Shown here piece by piece: positions 45,063 to 51,601 of a stretch of DNA of 64,000 nt. Under the pieces are notes generated by a model. It made no database searches. It saw only the letters and a program-made list of their open reading frames with translations, and was not told where the DNA came from. The DNA is taken from the NCBI GenBank assembly GCA_902500995.1, contig CABVSR010000016.1:1-64000 (forward strand), written 5' to 3'. The DNA comes from an uncultured Nitrospira sp. (GTDB lineage Bacteria > Nitrospirota > Nitrospiria > Nitrospirales > Nitrospiraceae). The position numbers were made by a program, and so were the translations under genes. How positions within the stretch are numbered: the first letter of the stretch is position 1; every line of letters begins with the position of its first letter.

Positions 45063-46715
45063 ATGACGACACATACCATTGGCACGGCAGTGCTGGACCG
45101 GCTTCATCGCCTGGGCGTCCGCCATATGTTCGGCATTCCCGGCGACTATGTGCTGGGCTTATACAAGTTGATGGAGTCCTCGCCGATCCAACACGTCGCC
45201 ACCACGCGCGAAGACTGCGCCGGCTTCGCCGCCGACGCCTATGCGCGGATCAACGGGATCGGTGCCCTCTGTGTGACCTATTGTGTCGGCGGACTCAACA
45301 CGGTCAATGCCATCGCTTGCGCCTATGCGGAACGATCACCGGTCGTGTTGCTCACCGGGTCGCCGGGACTGTCGGAACGCGCCCGCAATCCCTACCTCCA
45401 CCATATGGTCCGCGAGTTCTCGACCCAGCGGGAGGTGTTTGAAAAGATGACCGTCGCCGCCGTGAGCCTGGAAGATCCCGTGACGGCCGAGCGTGAAATG
45501 GATCGGGCGTTCTCGGCCCTGCTGCGTTATCGGCGCCCTATCTATCTCGAAATTCCGCGCGACATGGTCCATGTGCCGCTGGCCTACACCTCCCACAAGA
45601 CCAGCATCCTGGACGAATCGACCGACAAGGCCGCCTTGAGTGAGGCCCTGGCGGAAGTGCGCGTGATGTTGGAATCCGCTAAACGTCCGGTGATTCTAGC
45701 CGGCGCCGAGGTGGGACGCTTCGGACTCCATGACGAGTTGACGAAACTTGTGGAACGGCTGAATGTGCCGATCGCCTCCACGCTGCTCGGCAAATCCATT
45801 ATCCGTGAGGACCATCCGCTGTATGTCGGCGTCTACAGCGGGTTGGTCGCCCGCGACGAAGTGAAAGAATTCGTCAATCAAACCGATTGCCTGCTCATCC
45901 TCGGGTCGATCCTGTCGGACGTGGAAGACTTGGACGCCCGCAGCGCCCTGTTTTCCGACGGCCATACGATACATGCCACCGCGGATCGCGTCGCCATCAA
46001 ACACCACCGTTACGATTCCATCCGGTTCGAGGATTTCGTGAGGGGACTCGCCGACGCCCCGCTGCCCTCCTTCCCCAACCCGCAATTGCCGGCGCCGCGG
46101 GTTCCTGAAGAGCCCATGCCTCCACCGCACGCCTCAGTGAGCTTGCATGGAGTATTCCGGCACCTGGACACGGTGCTGCAGGAGAAAACGCTCGTCATCG
46201 CGGACGTGGGCGAATCGCTGTTTGCTTCCGTGGATCTCCACGTGCATCGGCGCTTTGAATTTCTCTCGCCGGCGTACTACACCTCGATGGGCTTCGCCGT
46301 CCCTGCGGCGATCGGCGCGTCGTTCGCCGACCCCTCCCTGCGGCCGATCGTCCTGGTGGGAGACGGGGCCTTTCAGATGACCGGCTCAGAACTCTCTACC
46401 GCCGTCCGATACCGGCAGGCGCCCGTGGTGATTGTGCTGAATAATCATGGGTACTCCACCGAGCGCGAAATCCTGGAAGGTCCGTTCAACGATATTCATG
46501 AATGGCGGTATGAGCGGATCTGCGACCTCGTCGGCGGTGGCCAGGGCTCGCGCGTCGCCACCCACGGCGAATTTGTTGAAACGTTGGCCAAGGCGTTGGC
46601 CGACCCCAGCCAGCCCTATGTCATCAACGTGCTGCTCGATCCCTCCGACCGTTCCCCGGCCATGATGCGTCTCGCCAGACGGCTGGCCAAGCGGCTCTCC
46701 ACCGACCGGCCGTAG
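45063..46715 (+). CDS. ThDP-dependent alpha-keto-acid decarboxylase
   Basis: A 550-residue pyruvate/indolepyruvate-decarboxylase-family enzyme. LHRLGVRHMFGIPGDYVLGLY begins the Pyr domain, and TTREDCAGFAADAYARING carries the catalytic Glu. The ThDP/Mg2+ motif is VGDGAFQMTGSELSTAVRYRQAPVVIVLNNHGYSTE (GDG, about 25 residues, NN). It decarboxylates a 2-keto acid to an aldehyde and CO2. Branched-chain or aromatic keto acids are as likely as pyruvate. ATG 45063 is preferred to the upstream TTG/GTG frame because it matches the family start. Confidence 0.92.
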   Translation: MTTHTIGTAVLDRLHRLGVRHMFGIPGDYVLGLYKLMESSPIQHVATTREDCAGFAADAYARINGIGALCVTYCVGGLNTVNAIACAYAERSPVVLLTGSPGLSERARNPYLHHMVREFSTQREVFEKMTVAAVSLEDPVTAEREMDRAFSALLRYRRPIYLEIPRDMVHVPLAYTSHKTSILDESTDKAALSEALAEVRVMLESAKRPVILAGAEVGRFGLHDELTKLVERLNVPIASTLLGKSIIREDHPLYVGVYSGLVARDEVKEFVNQTDCLLILGSILSDVEDLDARSALFSDGHTIHATADRVAIKHHRYDSIRFEDFVRGLADAPLPSFPNPQLPAPRVPEEPMPPPHASVSLHGVFRHLDTVLQEKTLVIADVGESLFASVDLHVHRRFEFLSPAYYTSMGFAVPAAIGASFADPSLRPIVLVGDGAFQMTGSELSTAVRYRQAPVVIVLNNHGYSTEREILEGPFNDIHEWRYERICDLVGGGQGSRVATHGEFVETLAKALADPSQPYVINVLLDPSDRSPAMMRLARRLAKRLSTDRP

Positions 46716-46758
46716 CGGACTATTTCCGCATCCTGGCGAGGCCTGTTTCAGCCTGATA

Positions 46759-46778
46759 CAGGGCGGGGATCCGCCCTG
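46759..46778 (+). terminator. Terminator-like hairpin after the decarboxylase gene
   Basis: CAGGGCGG (46759-46766) and CCGCCCTG (46771-46778) pair perfectly around GGAT, about 45 bp beyond the decarboxylase stop. A weak T-rich run is absent, so its efficiency is unclear. Confidence 0.5.
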
Positions 46779-46860
46779 ATCCCCATTGACCCTTTATGGA
46801 CAAATGTGGTCTTCTAGGAGCGGACTTGTCGAATTGTCATTGGCTTCGGAATTCGCCACT

Positions 46861-47823
46861 ATGTCTTCTAAGATGTCGGACGGAAGGATGATGCGAGACG
46901 GCCAGACGTTTTCCACACGACTCAACAATGTCGTGACCACAGAGCGGGAATTCGATGAGCTCGTCACCAAGTCGCTGCCGGAATTGTTGGACCGCGCGAC
47001 GGGTCAGACCAAGCGCTTTCTCCGTGAAACGAATCAATGGGGCGACGACATCACGCATGAAAAACTCGCGCTTCGCTGGGGCTACGAATTGGTGGAGCGG
47101 TTTGTGGTGTTCGGCCGCACTGAGGTGCCCTGCCGGCCGTTTTTTCTGTTGGACAGCCTGATCGCGAAATCGTTCAGCCAGCCGGATCCCCTTTGCTACC
47201 ACAAGGAATTGCTGACGCCGGTGGGCCGGTTTCTCGACGGCCTGGCTTCGCGAGCTGTCGTGAGCCGCGATGCGCTGATCGCGCTGTTTTATCACTTTTA
47301 CGGCTTCAGTCAGGCCCATGTGGTGAAGCTGCTGGGTTTTGGGCAGGCGGAAAGCCAGCGGGTGTACAAGAACTACGAACGGTGGCGCCAATCGGGCTGG
47401 CAACGCACCATGAACGAAACCGGCTTGAGCGGCTCTGACATCGACATCCTGGAACAGGAATTGCGCACCAGGCCCGACCACCTCAATAACGAAGTGGACC
47501 GCTTGATGCCCGTCCTGCAATCGCATTATCGAAAGAGCGAACCGGAACATTATCCCTGCTTGACCGAACAAAAGTGGGGGCAACTATTTCACGATGACTA
47601 CGGCCACGATTACCGCGTCTGGCATCTGGCGTTTTGCCGCGAGTGTTTCCTCGGAGTGGCGGATCGCCGGCAAGCCGAAGTCAGCAGCGGGTTGAAGCCG
47701 CAAGTCAATCTCCATATACATCCGCTGAAGAAGGGAGGCGTGTTAGCGCTCTTCGGAGGCGATCGGGGAGGACGGCACCATGGAAACACCAGAGCTCAAC
47801 GACTATCGCGCACATCTGCTTGA
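46861..47823 (+). CDS. Sigma-factor-like HTH protein of unknown family
   Basis: About 320 residues, start uncertain (46861, 46873 and 46891 are all possible ATGs). The middle (ALIALFYHFYGFSQAHVVKLLGFGQAESQRVYKNYERWRQSGW) has the G.S...V...LG....V pattern of a region-4 helix-turn-helix, and the N-terminal helices (LLDRATGQTKRFLRETN, ELVERFVVFGRTEVP) could be region 2-like. The C-terminal part has a Cys/His cluster (FCRECFLGVADRR, LHIHPLKKGG). The next gene overlaps by 44 bp and encodes a one-TM coiled-coil protein. This looks like a sigma/membrane-partner arrangement, which is inferred, as I do not recognise the family. Confidence 0.6.
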   Translation: MSSKMSDGRMMRDGQTFSTRLNNVVTTEREFDELVTKSLPELLDRATGQTKRFLRETNQWGDDITHEKLALRWGYELVERFVVFGRTEVPCRPFFLLDSLIAKSFSQPDPLCYHKELLTPVGRFLDGLASRAVVSRDALIALFYHFYGFSQAHVVKLLGFGQAESQRVYKNYERWRQSGWQRTMNETGLSGSDIDILEQELRTRPDHLNNEVDRLMPVLQSHYRKSEPEHYPCLTEQKWGQLFHDDYGHDYRVWHLAFCRECFLGVADRRQAEVSSGLKPQVNLHIHPLKKGGVLALFGGDRGGRHHGNTRAQRLSRTSA

Positions 47824-49081
47824 CGCGCTGGACGACCAGCCGCAGCGCGCGGCCGAAGAACGCCCTGGGTTTCTCCAGGTCCTGGTCAATCACGAGCGGA
47901 TCGGCACGTTGAATTGCGCGCAGACCGATCCTTCCTTCGTCTATACGGCCCGCGAGCGCAGCATTCAGCACCTCGAACTCCGGAGCGAGTCCGGCATCCT
48001 GATCGGCGGTTGTGTCGCCCCCGAAGCCGGGCAAAAAAGCCTTCGCCTCCCCGTCGGCAAAGGGAGCCTCACCTTGCATGTGCAAAACCACTTCGACGGC
48101 GGATCGCTGCGGGTGCAGTACGAGGCCGCACCTGGCTGGTGGTCCCATTTGGCCACGGCAATCGGCTTGCCGGCCGGCGCCGCAGTCGCCACCACTCAGG
48201 CGAACCCCGTCTGGTCCGTGACCACGGCCTTTGCCCAAGTCGTCCTGGCTGTCGGAGTCGTCGCCTTACTCGCTGAACGGATTCCTGCCTGGGTCGGCTC
48301 GGAAGATCGTGCCCATCAGCTGGAAGAAGAATTGGCCGCGCGGCAATCGACACAGGACCAGATTGACCAGGTCCATCAGCAGCTCGCGCAACTCGTCGAA
48401 GCGCAATCGGCAGCCGTGGCCGTCTCGCGCGCAGAGCAGGATCGCGTGGCACAACTCAATACCCTCATCGACACCGTGGCTCATACCCAACAACGCCTCA
48501 ACGCCCAGGTCGTCGCCGTACAGGAAGATCTCAAAACCGTCAAAACCGATGTCGCGCAGGAAGTGCAAACCGGCATGCGCGTGGCGGTCACTGCCGTCGA
48601 AGCCGACCGCGAACTAGTACGGCAGGATCTCCAGGCCGTGAAGTCGGTCAATGAGACCCTGGTGAAACAGGTCGCGTTATTGGAAAGCCGAAATCGAGAG
48701 TTGCATGCCCGTTTGGCCTTAACCTCGCTCGAGGTCGCCAAGGCCAATGCCTCGCCTAAACCCGCGGTCGTTGCGAAAAACGATCCGCCCAAGGAGACGC
48801 AGGCACCGACTGCGGTCCCGGTATCGGATAACCTTCGCGAGGCCGACCGCCAAGCCTTCATGTTCTGGGTGGCCTTTCAAGACGGCACCACGGAAAAAAG
48901 CATTGAAGATCTGGTACAGGAACTCAACGGGATCAAGAAAGGGCCGATGAAGTCTGGGTGGTACTCGGTTGAAGTCAATCTGCCCAATCCGGAACCGCCG
49001 GACCGGTTTCTGGAGTCGGTCAAACGAGCCAAGATCGTAAAGTCGGTCGTGACGAGCAAAGCCATGCCCCCGGCGCAATAG
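47780..49081 (+). CDS. Single-TM coiled-coil membrane protein
   Basis: A 433-residue protein. An N-terminal soluble domain (residues 1-135, beta-rich, GFLQVLVNHERIGTLNC) precedes one TM helix (about 145-167, VTTAFAQVVLAVGVVALLA). Then comes a coiled coil of about 150 residues (EEELAARQSTQDQIDQVHQQ, VSRAEQDRVAQLNTLIDTVAHTQQRLN) and a C-terminal globular region (FMFWVAFQDGTTEKSIEDLVQELNGI). GGGGAGGA precedes ATG 47780. The gene overlaps the preceding one by 44 bp, so it may act as its membrane-bound partner. No family is recognised. Confidence 0.72.
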   Translation: METPELNDYRAHLLDALDDQPQRAAEERPGFLQVLVNHERIGTLNCAQTDPSFVYTARERSIQHLELRSESGILIGGCVAPEAGQKSLRLPVGKGSLTLHVQNHFDGGSLRVQYEAAPGWWSHLATAIGLPAGAAVATTQANPVWSVTTAFAQVVLAVGVVALLAERIPAWVGSEDRAHQLEEELAARQSTQDQIDQVHQQLAQLVEAQSAAVAVSRAEQDRVAQLNTLIDTVAHTQQRLNAQVVAVQEDLKTVKTDVAQEVQTGMRVAVTAVEADRELVRQDLQAVKSVNETLVKQVALLESRNRELHARLALTSLEVAKANASPKPAVVAKNDPPKETQAPTAVPVSDNLREADRQAFMFWVAFQDGTTEKSIEDLVQELNGIKKGPMKSGWYSVEVNLPNPEPPDRFLESVKRAKIVKSVVTSKAMPPAQ

Positions 49082-49213
49082 CCACGATCTCCTCTCAGCA
49101 CATTCACCCGCTCGGCAGCAAAGCCGGTGCCTGCCTCCAGTGATGGAACCGCTCCCTGCCTCGCCGGGGATGTGCTGGCAATCATTCTCTCCGGACCCTA
49201 TACAGGAGGGACC

Positions 49214-50455
49214 ATGTCCGATTTTCATCAGAACGGTCTCGTGACCGTGTTGCATCGCCTCGGCGGCTCCAACCTTGAGCAATTGGAAAAGGAGCTGGAG
49301 CGGCATGCGGCGTCGAACCCGATCGCCCTCGTCCTCCCTTCGCTCTATTCAGAGCTTGAAAATCCCGCGCTGAAACATATCGTCCAGGTATTGAAAGACA
49401 TTCGCTACGTCAACGAGATCGTCATCTCGCTGGATCGCGCCTCGGCGCTGGAGTTCCGACTGGCCAAACAATTTTTTTCCATCCTGCCGCAACGAGTGCG
49501 CATCGTCTGGAACGACGGGACCGGTATTCAGGACATCCTGAAATTGCTGGCCCAAGCTGAGCTCGATACGGGATTGCAGGGAAAAGGGCGTGGCTGCTGG
49601 ATGGCGTTCGGGTATGTGCTGGCGCGAGGCGAAAGCAACGTGATCGCGCTGCACGACTGCGACATTCTCAGCTACGATCGCGAATACCTCGCCAGACTCT
49701 GCTACCCGATCGTCAATACCAATCTGGGTTACGAGTTCTGCAAGGGCTACTACAGCCGGGTCACGAATCGCCTTCACGGCCGGGTCACGCGACTCTATTT
49801 CACGCCGCTGATCCGCAGCCTCCAACAAGTGGCCGGCGCCCACCCGCTGCTGACCTTTCTCGATAGTTTCCGTTATCCGCTGGCGGGGGAGTTTGCGATG
49901 GTGCGGGACCTGGCCTGGATCAACCGGGTTCCCGGCGATTGGGGGTTGGAAGTCGGCGTGCTGTCCGAGATCTACCGCAACTGTGCCCTCAGGCGGATCT
50001 GTCAGGCGGATATTGCCGACGCCTATGAACACAAGCATCAGGGCCTGTCGGCGGACAACGCCGAGCAGGGACTTCAGAAGATGTGCGTGGACATTACGAA
50101 ATCGCTGTTCCGGAATCTCGCGAGCGAAGGCGTCGTCCTGTCGGAGGGCGTGCTGAAGACGTTGCGCGCCACCTATCTCCAGTCGGCGCAGGAAGCCATT
50201 ACACGCTATCAGAACGATGCCGCGATCAACAGCTTGCAGTTCGACCGGCACGCCGAACGGATGGCCGTGGAGGTGTTTCTCAAAGGCATGAAGATCGCGA
50301 CCGAGGCCTTCTTGGAAGACCCATTGGGCGTCCCGATGATCTCCAACTGGAGCCGCGTCACCGGCGCGATTCCCGACATATTCGAACGCCTGATCGGCGC
50401 CGTGGAGCGGGATCACGACTGGGATCCGGTGGGAGACCGGGTCGGCAAGGTATAG
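49214..50455 (+). CDS. Glucosyl-/mannosyl-3-phosphoglycerate synthase-like glycosyltransferase (GT81)
   Basis: A 413-residue GT-A-fold enzyme. ATG 49214 has AGGAGGG upstream. NVIALHDCDILSYDREYL contains the DxD metal site, and RYPLAGEFAMVRDLAW and DWGLEVGVLSEIYRN are blocks shared with GpgS/MpgS enzymes that transfer glucose or mannose to 3-phosphoglycerate (first step to glucosyl- or mannosyl-glycerate, a compatible solute). DAYEHKHQGLS is the second metal/substrate block. Which sugar is used is not clear, and no matching phosphatase gene is adjacent. It follows the coiled-coil gene by about 130 bp. Confidence 0.82.
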   Translation: MSDFHQNGLVTVLHRLGGSNLEQLEKELERHAASNPIALVLPSLYSELENPALKHIVQVLKDIRYVNEIVISLDRASALEFRLAKQFFSILPQRVRIVWNDGTGIQDILKLLAQAELDTGLQGKGRGCWMAFGYVLARGESNVIALHDCDILSYDREYLARLCYPIVNTNLGYEFCKGYYSRVTNRLHGRVTRLYFTPLIRSLQQVAGAHPLLTFLDSFRYPLAGEFAMVRDLAWINRVPGDWGLEVGVLSEIYRNCALRRICQADIADAYEHKHQGLSADNAEQGLQKMCVDITKSLFRNLASEGVVLSEGVLKTLRATYLQSAQEAITRYQNDAAINSLQFDRHAERMAVEVFLKGMKIATEAFLEDPLGVPMISNWSRVTGAIPDIFERLIGAVERDHDWDPVGDRVGKV

Positions 50456-50472
50456 ACGTCAGTGCCTCCGTC

Positions 50473-50640
50473 CTAGCTTTTCAACGCTCCGCGTCTTCCG
50501 CTCAAAGCGATCACGAGCACGATCAAGAGCAGAAGTCCCAGCCCGCCCGAAGGATAGTACCCCCAACTGCCGCTGTAGGGCCAAGTCGGCAGCACGCCCA
50601 CCAGCAACAGAATCAGTATCACCAGAACAATGTTCGGCAT
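50473..50640 (-). CDS. Small membrane protein, DUF3309-like
   Basis: A 55-residue protein with start MPNIVLVILILLLVGVLPTW, then YSGSWGYYPSGGLGLLLLIVLVIALSGRRG. Two short TM segments surround a Gly/Tyr/Ser loop, the pattern of DUF3309. AAAGGAG precedes ATG 50640. The larger frame upstream is rejected. It converges with the glycosyltransferase gene. The function of the family is unknown. Confidence 0.8.
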   Translation of the reverse strand: MPNIVLVILILLLVGVLPTWPYSGSWGYYPSGGLGLLLLIVLVIALSGRRGALKS

Positions 50641-50654
50641 GGAAGGCTCCTTTC

Positions 50655-50674
50655 GTTGAGATAGCCATCTCAAC
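50655..50674. repeat. Perfect stem-loop upstream of the DUF3309 gene
   Basis: GTTGAGAT (50655-50662) and ATCTCAAC (50667-50674) pair perfectly around AGCC. It lies 14 nt before the DUF3309 start and just upstream of its ribosome site, so it could affect translation. Confidence 0.4.
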
Positions 50675-50996
50675 GCTACGTGGAAACGAGATGGCAGGAG
50701 ACTGGGGATGTCCCTTGGAGAGCCGTCAATGAACCCAAGGCATGCGGTGTTGGGGCGGGCGCGTCTCGAGCGGTTTAGAGCGGGCGGATGAACGTGCTGC
50801 TCGGCTCGGATGAACCCTCATGGCAGATTGGATGGCGCCGTAAAACTGATTACCTGCCGCTTGCTTGGGCAGCAAAATGGAGCCCCGGCTGTTCGCGCGG
50901 CTTCCTAATTATCGACCGAAGCATTGACGGACAGATTGATTGAAATCGAAGACCAATGATTCCGAGCGCATTCGGCGTGGGCAGAGCTGAGAGTTC
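50675..50996. other. Intergenic flank of the island
   Basis: About 320 bp upstream of the left direct repeat. No open frame or RNA gene is recognised. In the original chromosome this would have followed the 64-codon gene of the proC operon, if the island model is right. Confidence 0.5.
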
Positions 50997-51050
50997 CTAC
51001 CCCTTCCCCCTTCTGCGCGCACACCCGTGGCATCGCAGGCGATGTACTTA
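50997..51050. repeat. Left direct repeat (att-like)
   Basis: Begins at a TAG complement (CTA), runs CTACCCCTT to GTACTTA, and differs from 54871-54922 by a few substitutions and two one-base insertions. Reading the minus strand it still encodes KYIACDAT, then loses frame. The GCATCGCAGGCGATGTACTTA block is identical. Confidence 0.8.
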
Positions 51051-51601
51051 TTCGAAAGGCCCAAATTGCGACTGAGTGCGATTTATTGCGCTAGGCCATG
51101 AAATAAAGGGGAGGTGGCCAGAAACGCTCGGGCTTGATTACGACCATTTAGGACCAAATTTAACCTGAAACCGTGACCAAAACCGTGACAAAGAAACTAC
51201 TTAGAAGGTGAGGAGTATTTCTCATCTGTAGTACAGAATGGCTCCGCGAGCATCCGACCAGACCTTGAGATTTGAATTGCCGTAACTCGCCTATCTTCCA
51301 GGCAGACCTCCCCAAGTGAACCTTAAAGCCGAGGAGACATGCACGCAGTCTTCCTAAACACTGGGAGGATAGTATTTTGGGACCTCACAGGAACATCCAC
51401 CTCATAACCGCAATGAATAGGGGAGTAACAACCCAAGCATCTTTCATTTCGCATATCTTAGCGACATTCCAATATGAAGCTGCACGTTTAGAAGTCCCTT
51501 GCACGCATAGATTTCTGGCAGCCCTTCACGTATCCTGCGAGTCCATTTCCTAGACTGTGGGGCACTGCTCGCCATACCACCAGGTCTCATACAGGTGCAG
51601 G
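51051..51601. other. Non-coding stretch with a possible integrase remnant
   Basis: About 550 bp with no intact gene. At 51118-51211 a broken frame reads PETLGLDYDHLGPNLT, stop, and with a +1 shift ETVTKTVTKKLLRR, stop. The KTVTKTVT tail recalls the end of some tyrosine integrases, and the place next to the att-like repeat fits, but this is a weak reading. Confidence 0.3.

Noticed and set aside
50641-51600. Search for a tRNA gene as island integration site
   Set aside because: No cloverleaf, no CCA-type end or T-loop GTTCGA motif is seen; the repeat matches a protein gene instead.
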